Below are positions 9,019-18,032 of a stretch of DNA of 64,000 nt, one piece after another. The position numbers and the translations under genes are program-made. The first letter of the stretch is position 1. Each line of letters starts with the position of its first letter. A model generated the notes under the pieces. The model saw only the letters and a list, made by a program, of their open reading frames with translations. It was not told the origin of the DNA and searched no databases. Location of the stretch: the NCBI RefSeq assembly GCF_034043515.1, contig NZ_CP138214.1, positions 2,170,001 through 2,234,000 of the forward strand, given 5' to 3'. Source of the stretch: Pseudomonas sp. MUP55 (GTDB taxonomy: Bacteria; Pseudomonadota; Gammaproteobacteria; Pseudomonadales; Pseudomonadaceae).

Positions 9019-11748
9019 TTAGTAGGTCTGCGATGCGTTGACCTGCACGGCCTTGCGCAGTGGTAATGGCAGCGGGTTGCTGTCACGGGTGGTGAGGTGT
9101 TCGGGGAACAGGGTGGTCAAGGTACGATTGAGCGCCAGGTTTTCCGAGTCCGCGCCGACCAGGATCTTGAACTTACCGGCGTCCACGTCCCAGCTGTCGG
9201 TCTTGTCGACGTAGTAGGCCAGGGAGCGTGAGTCGATCGGGATGCTCACGGTCTTGCTCTCGCCAGGCTTCAAGTACACCTTGGTGAAGCCCTTGAGTTC
9301 TTTCTCCGGACGGTCGACGGCAGGTTTAACCGGTTGCACGTACAGCTGTGCCACTTCGAAGCCGGCCTTGTCGCCCGTGTTGGTCAGCGTGAACGTCACA
9401 TCCACGGTCGAACCCGGCGCCATCACGTTGCTCGACAACTTCAGGTCGCTGTAGCCGAATGAGGTGTAGGACAGACCATAACCGAACGGATACAGCGGCT
9501 TGGCGTGCTTCTTGTCATAACCGCGATAGCCCAGGTACAGGCCTTCGCTGTAGGTCATTTCAGTCAGCGCGTTGTCGCCACGATAAGCCGCCGGGTCCGG
9601 ATAGGAGGCGTAGCTCGGGTTGTCTTCGATCTGCTGGTCGATGGTCACCGGCAGCTTGCCCGATGGGTTGACCTTGCCGTACAGGATCTCGGCCAGGGCC
9701 TGGCCGCCTTGCTGGCCCGGGAACCAGGCTTGCAACGTGGCACCTACCTTTTTCGCCCACGGCTGCATGTTCGCGACACCGCCGCCGTGCATGACCACGA
9801 TGGTGTTGGGGTTGGCCTTGGCCACTTGCTTGATCAGCTCGGCCTGTTGGTCGGGCAGTTCATAGCCATGGTCAGAGCCTTCGCCTTCGTTTTCGTAGGT
9901 TGTGCCGACAGCCACCACTACAGCATCGTAATCGGCCAGGTCCGCTGGCGGACGCAGCGACGCCCAGCTCATCTGCACGCCGGTTACACCGCCCAGCGCC
10001 GGAATGAAATTACCCTGTACACGTTGGTATTGGAGTTTCACGGTGTACGACTTGCCCGCCTTGAGCGACGCGGTCTTGCCAGATGTGGTCAGGGCATTGA
10101 CCACATCCGAGGAGTACGGCACACCATCGCTCTGCAGCACCAGTTCATCGTTGACCCACAGCTTGTAAGGGCCGTCGGCGCGTACTTTGAATACGTGCGG
10201 GCCAGTAACGGTCGGCTTGATCACCGAACTGAAGCGGGCCGAGAACGCACCGGCATTCGGGCTGAAGCCGGAGACGGCGGTGGTGCCGGCATTGGTCACG
10301 TTGGTGCCGGTGGTCCAATTGAGGTTCACGCCCGGCTCTACGCGAGTCAGGGTGGGGTCGCCGGAGAAGCTGGTATTGGAGAAGTATTCAGCCTTGACCC
10401 CGGCGTTGCTCACCGCGTTTTTATCCACGGCGGGCTGGTACCACACCGAACTTTGCGGGTTAAGGCTCAGGTCGGACAGGTACGTCACCTTGGTGCTGCT
10501 CGAGGCCAGTTGCTGCAGGCCGCTCAGTTCGGTCACGTAGCTGTTGGGCGGCGAGTTGGCGGTACCGAACGGCGAGGCCGGAGCCTCGTGTGCCCAATTG
10601 CCGATCACCGCGACCTTGGCGGTTCGCGCCAGCGGCAGCAGCGGTTTGCCGGCGCTGGTGTTTTCGTTGCGCAACAGCACGATGGCTTCACGGGCCGCAT
10701 TCAACGATGCGCGTTGCCCGTATTCCGGATGCTCGAGGGGCTTGGCGGTGTTGAGGTTTTCCTGGAAGTCATAGCTGACGATGCCACGCAGGTTGCGCTT
10801 GACCTTGTCGTCGATGACGTTCTGGGTCAGTTGCCCGCTCCACACATAGGGCAGCAGGTTGGCCTCGGTAAATTGCAGGCCCGACGGCATGTCGATGTCA
10901 GTACCGGCCCACGCGCCCTTGAACGCATTGTGGATGGCATTGAAGTCGCTGATCACCATGCCCTGGAAGCCCCATTCGCCCTTCAGTACGTCAGTGATCA
11001 GGTGATGGTTTTCACAGGCGTAGTCGCCATTGATCTTGTTGAAACCGCACATGATCGAAGCGACGTTGGCGTTTTTCACCATCGACTCAAAACCCGGCAG
11101 GTACAGCTCGCGCAGGGTGCGCTCATCCACCACGACGTTTAGCGCTTGGCGATTGGCTTCCTGTTCGTTGGCCAGGTAATGCTTGCCGCTGGCCTGGATG
11201 CCCTGGGCCTGGATGCCGTTGACGATAGCCGGAGCCAGCACCGCGCCAAGGAACGGGTCTTCACCGCTCACGTATTCCGCAGAACGGCCGTTGTACGGCG
11301 TGCGGTACAGGTTGACGCCGGGGGAGAGCATCTGTTGTCCACCCGAGATGCGTGTTTCGTAGGCAATCGCCAGGCCGAATTCCTTGGCGCGATTGATACT
11401 CCAAGTCGCCGCCAATGCGGACTGCGACGGGTATTGCGCGCCAAAGGTGGCGTTGTTCACGTGCACGCCCATGGAGGAGTCATAGGCAACGGTGCCCTTG
11501 ATGCCCCACTTGAGCAACGAAGGGATCATGTGACCGTCGTTGACACGGGTGAAATTGATCTTTTCCGACTGGTTCATGTTGTCGAGGATAGAACTGACGC
11601 GCGCCTCAACCGCGTTACCGGTGGCGGGTGTCACGGCAGCCAGTGCCAGGTTGGCCTGGGCGATGCCGAAGGCCAGCAGGCTCAGGCCCAGGGTGTGTTT
11701 GAAGGATGACAAGACGGGCGTCCTTTGGGTGGCGCTAATAGGGGTCAT
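9019..11748 (-). CDS. Secreted GH3 beta-glucosidase with PA14 insertion
   Basis: A 909-residue glycoside hydrolase family 3 enzyme that should release glucose or related sugars from beta-glucosides. A signal peptide (hydrophobic LGLSLLAFGIAQANLALA) precedes the GH3 N domain; Asp268 in MVISDFN is the expected nucleophile. The GH3 C domain is split by a PA14 carbohydrate-binding insertion at about residues 450-600 (VKAEYFSNTSFSG then FKVRADGPYKLWVNDE). A fibronectin III-like domain ends the protein. ATG 11748 is chosen because it fits the signal peptide and overlaps the stop of the upstream small gene by ATGA. Export by the neighbouring type II system is possible but inferred. Confidence 0.9.
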   Translation of the reverse strand: MTPISATQRTPVLSSFKHTLGLSLLAFGIAQANLALAAVTPATGNAVEARVSSILDNMNQSEKINFTRVNDGHMIPSLLKWGIKGTVAYDSSMGVHVNNATFGAQYPSQSALAATWSINRAKEFGLAIAYETRISGGQQMLSPGVNLYRTPYNGRSAEYVSGEDPFLGAVLAPAIVNGIQAQGIQASGKHYLANEQEANRQALNVVVDERTLRELYLPGFESMVKNANVASIMCGFNKINGDYACENHHLITDVLKGEWGFQGMVISDFNAIHNAFKGAWAGTDIDMPSGLQFTEANLLPYVWSGQLTQNVIDDKVKRNLRGIVSYDFQENLNTAKPLEHPEYGQRASLNAAREAIVLLRNENTSAGKPLLPLARTAKVAVIGNWAHEAPASPFGTANSPPNSYVTELSGLQQLASSSTKVTYLSDLSLNPQSSVWYQPAVDKNAVSNAGVKAEYFSNTSFSGDPTLTRVEPGVNLNWTTGTNVTNAGTTAVSGFSPNAGAFSARFSSVIKPTVTGPHVFKVRADGPYKLWVNDELVLQSDGVPYSSDVVNALTTSGKTASLKAGKSYTVKLQYQRVQGNFIPALGGVTGVQMSWASLRPPADLADYDAVVVAVGTTYENEGEGSDHGYELPDQQAELIKQVAKANPNTIVVMHGGGVANMQPWAKKVGATLQAWFPGQQGGQALAEILYGKVNPSGKLPVTIDQQIEDNPSYASYPDPAAYRGDNALTEMTYSEGLYLGYRGYDKKHAKPLYPFGYGLSYTSFGYSDLKLSSNVMAPGSTVDVTFTLTNTGDKAGFEVAQLYVQPVKPAVDRPEKELKGFTKVYLKPGESKTVSIPIDSRSLAYYVDKTDSWDVDAGKFKILVGADSENLALNRTLTTLFPEHLTTRDSNPLPLPLRKAVQVNASQTY

Positions 11749-11990
11749 GGGTGTTGTGCCTGGGAGGGCGCGTCGTCGGTGTCCACCGGCGTATCGAGCA
11801 GCGTGGAAGCACCGGCCTGGGCAGATGTGCCGAGTTGGGCGGCGCCGCTCAGCTGGTCGCGTTGCGCTTCTACGTGTGCGCGGACCTGTTGTTCCGACGT
11901 TGCGCTGGAAGCGGAGTCCGCCGCCAGGGCGTAACCGGTTGACGCGCACACAAGTGCAGCGCTTAAAACATAAAGCAGCGGTCTGGTCAT
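11745..11990 (-). CDS. Small exported protein coupled to the GH3 gene
   Basis: An 81-residue protein with a clear signal peptide (MTRPLLYVLSAALVCASTGYALA, shown here in words as a basic start, a hydrophobic core and an ALA cleavage site). The mature part of about 58 residues is rich in Ala, Gln, Ser and Asp, with no cysteine and no domain I recognise. Its TGA overlaps the GH3 start as ATGA, so translation is coupled. It may assist folding or secretion of the enzyme, or be an unrelated periplasmic peptide. The frame opens 9 codons further upstream without a better ribosome site. Confidence 0.6.
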   Translation of the reverse strand: MTRPLLYVLSAALVCASTGYALAADSASSATSEQQVRAHVEAQRDQLSGAAQLGTSAQAGASTLLDTPVDTDDAPSQAQHP

Positions 11991-12017
11991 CGATGAATCT
12001 CGAGTGTGGGTGAACAA

Positions 12018-12535
12018 GTAAAGTCGTGCGACAGGGCGAACACTGGTCGCTTGATAGAGCAGTAAGTCCTAGAGGGCGGGTAAAAAGTTCAGAGATTGAG
12101 AAAATATTATTAAACAGGGATTTATTAAATGATGGCTCTTTGCCTTTTCAGGATTTTTGCGCGATTTCGGGAGGGCGTTGATGGGTTATTTTTTGATATA
12201 TTAGTTAAATATTGTTAAAAAATCTATTTAAATGGTGGTTTGTTGCTCATAGATTCTATATAAGCCTATTTTCATGCGTTGTTTAAAACCTAATTGCTGT
12301 TAGGTTTAGCGCTCTGGTAAGCTCTGTTACCTGCTGGTCTATGGGTTTTTATTATTCATCCATTGATGACATAGCCGCGTTTAAGTTGTTGTTCTTATAT
12401 AGGTTTAAATAAGCCCGTTAAATCGCGGGCTTACAGTGCTGTACCCGTTAATAGTGGGTGCGTACAAAAAAATTAATATCGCCTGAGCCCGAATTAGTTT
12501 GGCGTCCCTATTTATTTTATCGATTGCAGTCACCC
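12018..12535. other. AT-rich gap between the GH3 operon and the type II operon
   Basis: About 520 bases without a convincing gene, clearly richer in A+T than the genes on either side (runs such as TTTTTTGATATATTAGTTAAATATTG near 12190-12215). It must hold the divergent promoters of the exported-protein/GH3 pair and of gspE. A GCCCG/CGGGC hairpin lies at 12411-12432 without a U-run. AT-rich promoters in Pseudomonas are often bound by MvaT-type silencers; that is inference. Confidence 0.5.
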
Positions 12536-14260
12536 ATGTTGTCAGCCCTTATTGATGCTTGCCAAATGCAGATCCCGCACACCGAACAGGTCTGCGCGTG
12601 GCTGATGCAGCAGGCCGGGTTGAAAACGGTGGATCTGGAGCGTGCCCGTCGCCTGTCACAAGAGGGCGGCGAAACAGAATTACTCGGCCTGCTGACCCGC
12701 CTGGGGCTGGTCTCCGAAGTCGAACTGGCCCGCGCCTGGGCTGACCTGCTCGGCGCGCCGCTGCTGCTGGCCGACGCCGCGCCACCCTTGCTTGACCCTT
12801 TGCCCGCCTTGACCGAGCGCTTTATGCGCCACTACCAGGTGGTGCCCATGGGCTGGAGCCAGGGCGGCCTGCGCGTGCTGGCGGCCAACCCGTCGCTGGT
12901 CTACCCGTTCCAGGCCGTGGCCTATGCCTGCGGCGTGCCGGTGTGGCTGGCGGTCGGCCCGCGCAACGAGGTCGAAACCTTGATCGAGCGCTACTACGGC
13001 CAGGGCCGCTCGGCCATGGGCACGCTGATCGAGAACCTCGACGAGCAGGGCGGTGCGCTGGAAGACATCGAACACCTCAAGGACATGGCCTCCGAGGCGC
13101 CGGTGATTCGCCTGGTCAACCTGATCCTGCAGCGCGCGGTGGAACATCGCGCCTCGGACATCCACATCGAACCTTTCGAAAACCAGCTCAAGGTGCGCTA
13201 CCGCATCGATGGCGTGCTGCACGAGGCCGAAGCGCCGCCGTCCAGCTCGTCGGCGGCGGTGATTTCGCGGGTGAAGATCATGGCGCGCCTGGACATTGCC
13301 GAGCGGCGCCTGCCCCAGGACGGCCGGATCATGCTGCGCATCCAGGGCAAGGAACTCGACCTGCGCGTGTCCACGGTGCCCACCAGTTTTGGCGAGTCGG
13401 TGGTCATGCGTCTGCTCGATCGGCAGACCGTGCAGTTCGATTTCCAGAGCCTGGGCTTTGATGGCCAGCGCCTGGAAACCTTCCTCGAAGTCCTGGAGCG
13501 GCCCCACGGGATTCTGCTGGTCACCGGGCCTACCGGCTCGGGCAAGACCACCACGCTGTACACCGCGCTGTCACGCCTCAATACCGCCGAGCGCAAGATC
13601 ATCACGGTGGAAGACCCGGTGGAATATCAGCTGGAAGGCATCAACCAGATTCAGGTCAAGCCGGCCATCGGCCTGGACTTTGCCGGTGCGTTGCGCTCGA
13701 TCGTGCGTCAGGACCCGGACGTGATCATGATCGGTGAGATCCGTGACCTGGAAACCTGCCGCATTGCTATTCAATCGTCGCTGACCGGTCACCTGGTGCT
13801 GTCGACCCTGCACACCAACAGTGCCGCGGCGAGTATCACGCGGCTGCTCGACATGGGCGTCGAAAGCTACCTGATTGCCTCGACCGTCAACGGCATCCTG
13901 GCCCAGCGCCTGGTGCGCCGTCTCGACCCGGACACGCGCGAAGCTTTTGAAGCACCGCCCGAACTGATCGCCGAACATGGCCTGGAGCGCTTTACCGATG
14001 CGCGCCCGATCATGCTTTATCGCCCGCGCGCCAATGCGCCGGGCGGCGGTTACCACGGTCGCAGTGCGATCACCGAACTGCTGGTGATGAATGAAGAACT
14101 GCGCAGCCTGCTGATGCGCCAGGCCGACGCCGCCACTCTCGAAGCCGCCGCCCGCCGTGGGGGCCTGCGCACCTTGCATGAAGAGGGCTTGCGCCAGGCC
14201 GTGGCCGGAGTGACGTCGCTGGAAGAAGTGCTGCGCGTGACCCGAGGCGAGGGCACGTGA
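12536..14260 (+). CDS. gspE: Type II secretion ATPase GspE
   Basis: A 574-residue secretion ATPase powering pseudopilus assembly at the inner membrane. The N-terminal T2SSE domain is followed by Walker A GPTGSGKTTT, an Asp box (IIMVEDPVE type: ITVEDPVEYQ), Walker B IMIGEIRD and a His box (TLHTN). The usual tetracysteine zinc motif between the His box and the C-terminus is missing; that region has no cysteine at all. The start is uncertain: ATG 12536 is chosen by length, but GTG 12458 and ATG 12566 are in frame and none has a good ribosome site. It is the first gene of an eleven-gene operon. Confidence 0.93.
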   Translation: MLSALIDACQMQIPHTEQVCAWLMQQAGLKTVDLERARRLSQEGGETELLGLLTRLGLVSEVELARAWADLLGAPLLLADAAPPLLDPLPALTERFMRHYQVVPMGWSQGGLRVLAANPSLVYPFQAVAYACGVPVWLAVGPRNEVETLIERYYGQGRSAMGTLIENLDEQGGALEDIEHLKDMASEAPVIRLVNLILQRAVEHRASDIHIEPFENQLKVRYRIDGVLHEAEAPPSSSSAAVISRVKIMARLDIAERRLPQDGRIMLRIQGKELDLRVSTVPTSFGESVVMRLLDRQTVQFDFQSLGFDGQRLETFLEVLERPHGILLVTGPTGSGKTTTLYTALSRLNTAERKIITVEDPVEYQLEGINQIQVKPAIGLDFAGALRSIVRQDPDVIMIGEIRDLETCRIAIQSSLTGHLVLSTLHTNSAAASITRLLDMGVESYLIASTVNGILAQRLVRRLDPDTREAFEAPPELIAEHGLERFTDARPIMLYRPRANAPGGGYHGRSAITELLVMNEELRSLLMRQADAATLEAAARRGGLRTLHEEGLRQAVAGVTSLEEVLRVTRGEGT

Positions 14261-15459
14261 GCCTGTTCAAATACCGCGCGCTCGACAGCCAGGGCGCTGC
14301 GCAAAACGGCACGCTCGAGGCCAAGGACCACGACGCCGCCGTCGCCCTGTTGCACAAGCGCGGGTTGCTGGTGTTGCAGATTGACGTCGCCGGTGCCCAA
14401 GGGCTGCGCAATGCCCTTGGCCGTGGCCAGTTGAGCGGCGCAGCGCTGGTCAGTTTCACCCAGCAACTGGCAACCCTTTTGGGCGCCGGCCAGCCGCTGG
14501 AGCGCTCGCTGGGCATCCTGCTCAAGCAACCCGGCCAGCCGCAGACCCGCGCGCTGATCGAGCGTATCCGCGAACAGGTCAAAGGCGGGCAGCCGTTATC
14601 CAAAGCGCTGGAAGAAGAGGGCGGCCAGTTTTCGCCGCTATACCTGAGCATGGTGCGTGCGGGCGAGGCGGGCGGCGCCCTGGAAAACACCCTGCGCCAG
14701 CTCAGTGACTACCTGGAGCGCAGCCAGTTACTCAGGGGCGAAGTGATCAACGCACTGATCTACCCGGCCTTTCTGGTGGTCGGCGTGCTCGGTTCGCTGG
14801 CGCTGCTGCTGGCCTATGTGGTGCCGCAGTTCGTGCCGATCTTCAAGGATCTGGGCGTGCCCATTCCGCTGATCACCGAGGTGATTCTCGGGCTCGGCCA
14901 GTTTCTCGGGTCTTACGGCCTGGCGGTGTTTGCCGGGTTGATCGTGATCATCTGGACCCTGGCCGCACGCCTGCGGGATCCACAGCGGCGTGAGCGTTAT
15001 GACCGACGCGTGCTCGGCATTCGAGTGATCGGCCCGCTGCTGCAGCGCGTCGAAGCGGCGCGGTTGACCCGCACCCTCGGTACCTTGCTCAGTAACGGTG
15101 TGGCGCTGCTGCAAGCCTTGGTGATCGCGCGGCAGGTGTGCACCAACCGCGCGCTGCAAGCGCAGGTCGCCCAGGCCGCCGAATCCGTCAAGGGCGGCGG
15201 CACCCTCGCCAGTGCCTTCGGCGCGCAGCCGTTGCTGCCGGACCTGGCCCTGCAAATGATTGAAGTCGGCGAACAGGCCGGCGAACTCGACAGCATGCTG
15301 CTCAAGGTCGCCGACGTGTTCGACGTCGAGGCCAAGCGCGGCATCGACCGTCTGCTCGCTGCGCTGGTGCCGTCGCTGACCGTGGTCATGGCGGTGCTGG
15401 TGGCGGTGATCATGCTCGCGATCATGCTGCCGCTGATGAGCCTGACCAGCAATATATGA
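14257..15459 (+). CDS. gspF: Type II secretion inner-membrane protein GspF
   Basis: A 400-residue polytopic platform protein that recruits GspE. Two T2SSF repeats are seen (SFTQQLATLLGAGQPLERSL near residue 68 and LTRTLGTLLSNGVALLQAL near 272). Three membrane segments follow the usual pattern, the last in SLTVVMAVLVAVIMLAIMLPL. It starts with GTG overlapping the gspE stop (GTGA). Length is normal for the family. Confidence 0.95.
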   Translation: MSLFKYRALDSQGAAQNGTLEAKDHDAAVALLHKRGLLVLQIDVAGAQGLRNALGRGQLSGAALVSFTQQLATLLGAGQPLERSLGILLKQPGQPQTRALIERIREQVKGGQPLSKALEEEGGQFSPLYLSMVRAGEAGGALENTLRQLSDYLERSQLLRGEVINALIYPAFLVVGVLGSLALLLAYVVPQFVPIFKDLGVPIPLITEVILGLGQFLGSYGLAVFAGLIVIIWTLAARLRDPQRRERYDRRVLGIRVIGPLLQRVEAARLTRTLGTLLSNGVALLQALVIARQVCTNRALQAQVAQAAESVKGGGTLASAFGAQPLLPDLALQMIEVGEQAGELDSMLLKVADVFDVEAKRGIDRLLAALVPSLTVVMAVLVAVIMLAIMLPLMSLTSNI

Positions 15460-15479
15460 ACCCTCAAGGACCCTTACCC

Positions 15480-15905
15480 ATGCGCCATACCCGCTGCAAG
15501 TCCGCCCGCCGCCAGGGCGGTTTTACCCTGCTGGAAATGCTCGCCGTGATCGTGTTGCTGGGCATCGTCGCGACCATCGTGGTACGCCAGGTCGGCGGCA
15601 ATGTCGACAAGGGCAAGTACGGCGCAGGCAAGGCGCAACTGGCCAGCCTGAGCATGAAAATCGAAAGCTACGGCCTGGACGTCGGCTCGCCGCCCAAGTC
15701 GCTGCAGCAACTGGTCGACAAGTCGGGCAACACCGCCGGTTGGGCCGGGCCGTATGCCAAGCCGTCGGACCTCAAGGACCCGTTCGGCCATGCCTTCGGC
15801 TATCGCTTCCCCGGCGAGCACGGCGCGTTCGACCTGATCTTCTACGGCCAGGACGGCCAACCCGGCGGCGAAGGCTACAGCGCCGACCTGGGCAACTGGG
15901 AATAA
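15480..15905 (+). CDS. gspG: Major pseudopilin GspG
   Basis: A 141-residue type IV pilin-like protein, main subunit of the type II pseudopilus. The prepilin site is RQGGFTLLEMLAVIVLLGIV: cleavage after Gly, N-methyl-Phe, conserved Glu at +5. The C-terminal GspG fold motifs DPFGHAFGYRFPGEHG and YSADLGNW are present. ATG 15480 follows AAGGA at 9 bases and is preferred; ATG 15456, overlapping the gspF stop, would add 8 residues. Processing would need a PilD-type peptidase, which is not in this window. Confidence 0.94.
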   Translation: MRHTRCKSARRQGGFTLLEMLAVIVLLGIVATIVVRQVGGNVDKGKYGAGKAQLASLSMKIESYGLDVGSPPKSLQQLVDKSGNTAGWAGPYAKPSDLKDPFGHAFGYRFPGEHGAFDLIFYGQDGQPGGEGYSADLGNWE

Positions 15906-15914
15906 CTGCTGACC

Positions 15915-16346
15915 ATGGCCAACGTCCAACGTGGTTTTACCTTGCTGGAAATGCTGGTGGTGATCGTCCTGATCAGCATCGCGGCCGGCCTGGTGGGTTT
16001 TGGCCTGCAACAAGGCTTGCGTTCGGCCAAGGAGCGTCAAGTGGTCGGGCAAATGGTCGAGGCGCTTCGCAGCACGCGGGCCAAAGCAATCGTCAACGCC
16101 AGCACTGAAGCCACCGTCTTCGACCTGCGCACGCTCAGCTTCCAGGCCCCGGGTCGGCCGAAAAAGCACTGGCCGGCCGACCTGCAAGTCACCCTGCACA
16201 CCGCCGAACACGCGGGCTCGGCGGTGGAGTTCTACCCCGACGGCAGTTCCACCGGCGGTAACCTGTTGTTGACCAATGGCAGCCGGCGCTGGCGTATCGA
16301 TATTGGCTGGTTGACCGGCAGCGTGCAGTCCAAGGTGCTGCCATGA
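15915..16346 (+). CDS. gspH: Minor pseudopilin GspH
   Basis: A 143-residue minor pseudopilin with the prepilin motif RGFTLLEMLVVIVLISIAAG at the N-terminus and a GspH-type beta-rich C-terminal half (VEFYPDGSSTGGNLLL, WRIDIGWLTG). It should be part of the pseudopilus tip or shaft. It overlaps the next gene by ATGA. Confidence 0.92.
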   Translation: MANVQRGFTLLEMLVVIVLISIAAGLVGFGLQQGLRSAKERQVVGQMVEALRSTRAKAIVNASTEATVFDLRTLSFQAPGRPKKHWPADLQVTLHTAEHAGSAVEFYPDGSSTGGNLLLTNGSRRWRIDIGWLTGSVQSKVLP

Positions 16347-16705
16347 AGCAGCAAGCCGGTTTTACTCTGCTGGAAATGCTCGCCGCGCTGACGCTCATGG
16401 CCATCTGCAGCACCGTGCTTTTGGTCGCCTTCGGCCAGAGCGCGCGCTCGCTGTTGCAAGTCGCCCACAGCGATCGGCTGAGCCATGCCGCGGTCAGCGT
16501 GATGGACCAGGAAGCGGCCGGCCCTCTGGCAAACGGCGTGCGCCAGGGCGATTTGGACGGCATCGCCTGGCAACTGCGCATCGCCCAGCAGCCGACGCGC
16601 ATCGGCCAACCGCACGTGTTTCGCCTCGACCTCACGGTCAGCGAAGGCCCGCGCCACGCGAGTTTCAGCACCTTGAAACTGCGTGCGGCAGGGGCCGGTT
16701 TGTGA
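16343..16705 (+). CDS. gspI: Minor pseudopilin GspI
   Basis: A 120-residue minor pseudopilin, start QQAGFTLLEMLAALTLMAIC with cleavage after Gly and Glu at +5. GspI nucleates the tip complex with GspJ and GspK. It is joined to gspH and gspJ by 4-base overlaps. Length is normal. Confidence 0.9.
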   Translation: MKQQAGFTLLEMLAALTLMAICSTVLLVAFGQSARSLLQVAHSDRLSHAAVSVMDQEAAGPLANGVRQGDLDGIAWQLRIAQQPTRIGQPHVFRLDLTVSEGPRHASFSTLKLRAAGAGL

Positions 16706-17313
16706 AGCGCCGTCAGCAGGGTTTTACCCTGCTCGAAATCATGATCGTGCTCAGCCTGCTCGGCGTGTTGCTGAGCCTGGTCGGCGGCGCGCTGTTGGGG
16801 GCCAATCGCGCGGTGCTCAAAGCGCAGCGCTACACCGTCAGCCTGGATGAAATGCGCGCCGCGCAGCAGTTTCTGCGCACCTCACTCGCCCAGGCGCTAC
16901 CGCTGCCTGTTAAGCCGCTCGACCGTGATATCCCAGGCCTGTTCTTCGGCTCGGCACAGCGCCTGACGTTCGTCGCAGGCCTGCCGGGCCAGTTGGGCGG
17001 CGGCATCAATCGGTACACCCTGGCCCTGCAGGGCGACACCTTGCAGGTAAGGTTTGCCCACATCAACCACGACGCCTCTGACTCGCCGTGGGGCGAGCCG
17101 CAGGTGCTGATGCGCGACGTCCAGCAGTTGAACTTCAGTTACCAAGGGTTCAGCACCGAGGGCCAATTGACCGATTGGCTCGACCAGTGGCCATGGCCGC
17201 AACGCTTGCCGCGCGCAGTGCGCATCCGGGCCAAGGTCAGTGGCCCTGTGCAGTGGCTGACCGAAGTGGTTGCGCTGCGTCTGGACCTGGCCGGCGGAGT
17301 GCCCGAGCGATGA
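16702..17313 (+). CDS. gspJ: Minor pseudopilin GspJ
   Basis: A 203-residue minor pseudopilin, prepilin motif QQGFTLLEIMIVLSLLGVLL, with a long C-terminal domain typical of GspJ. It starts at GTG overlapping the gspI stop and overlaps gspK by ATGA. It forms the tip heterotrimer with GspI and GspK. Confidence 0.92.
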   Translation: MKRRQQGFTLLEIMIVLSLLGVLLSLVGGALLGANRAVLKAQRYTVSLDEMRAAQQFLRTSLAQALPLPVKPLDRDIPGLFFGSAQRLTFVAGLPGQLGGGINRYTLALQGDTLQVRFAHINHDASDSPWGEPQVLMRDVQQLNFSYQGFSTEGQLTDWLDQWPWPQRLPRAVRIRAKVSGPVQWLTEVVALRLDLAGGVPER

Positions 17314-18032
17314 AGCGTCAGCGTGGGGTTGCGCTGCTGTTGGCGTTGTGGGTACTGGCGTTGCTCAGTGTGATGCTCGGCGCCCTGGCCGGCTGGGTGC
17401 AGCTGCAAAGTCGCCAGGCCGCGTGGTATCGCCAGCACGCCAGCGCCGAATTCGCCGCCGAGGCCGGTTTGAGCCTGGCCGTGCAAGGGCTGCTCGACCC
17501 GCTGCAACGACAGCACTGGGTCGCTGATGGGCGCGAAGCCGTGTTGCCGTTTGACGGTGTGCACGTGCACATCCGCGTTTACAGCGAGCGCGGCAAGCTC
17601 GACTTGAACAGCGCCTCGGGCAGTGACCTGGCGCGGCTCGCCAAGGCCTGTGGCGCCAGCCAGCCACAAGCGGCGGCCCTGGCGCAGGGCCTGGAAGCAC
17701 GCCGACGGGACGATGCCGCGCCGATGCGAGTGATCGAAGAAATACGCCAGCTGCCGGGCATGACCCAGGCGCTGTACAGCCAGATGCTCCCCGAGTTGAC
17801 CTTGTGGAGTGGCCTCGACCGGCCTGACGCGGCCTTCGCCAGCCCGCTGCTGCGCCGTGCCCTGCACTTGGGCAGCCCGAGTGCCGTGGGCGCCACCCCG
17901 GGTGATGTGCTGCTGATCGACAGCCGCGCCGAACGCCCCGGCGGCTCTCACGCGCAGTTGCGAACCACGTTGTTATTAAGCCCCGCGCCAGGCAGCGCAC
18001 AACCGTATCGAGTCCTCCGGTGGCAAGAATGA
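17310..18032 (+). CDS. gspK: Minor pseudopilin GspK
   Basis: A 240-residue tip pseudopilin. The N-terminus KRQRGVALLLALWVLALLSV lacks Glu at +5, as is usual for GspK. Further family features are KLDLNSAS and IEEIRQLPGMT in the helical insertion. It starts at 17310, overlapping the gspJ stop; the frame is open further upstream but that part lies in gspJ. Confidence 0.92.
   Translation: MKRQRGVALLLALWVLALLSVMLGALAGWVQLQSRQAAWYRQHASAEFAAEAGLSLAVQGLLDPLQRQHWVADGREAVLPFDGVHVHIRVYSERGKLDLNSASGSDLARLAKACGASQPQAAALAQGLEARRRDDAAPMRVIEEIRQLPGMTQALYSQMLPELTLWSGLDRPDAAFASPLLRRALHLGSPSAVGATPGDVLLIDSRAERPGGSHAQLRTTLLLSPAPGSAQPYRVLRWQE

Noticed and set aside
9505..11142. 545-codon frame on the plus strand inside the GH3 gene
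   Set aside because: It is a shadow of the GC-rich GH3 gene with no domain and no start signal; the minus frame has signal peptide and catalytic motif.
12411..12432. GCCCG/CGGGC hairpin upstream of gspE considered as terminator
   Set aside because: The stem is short and no U-run follows on either strand.
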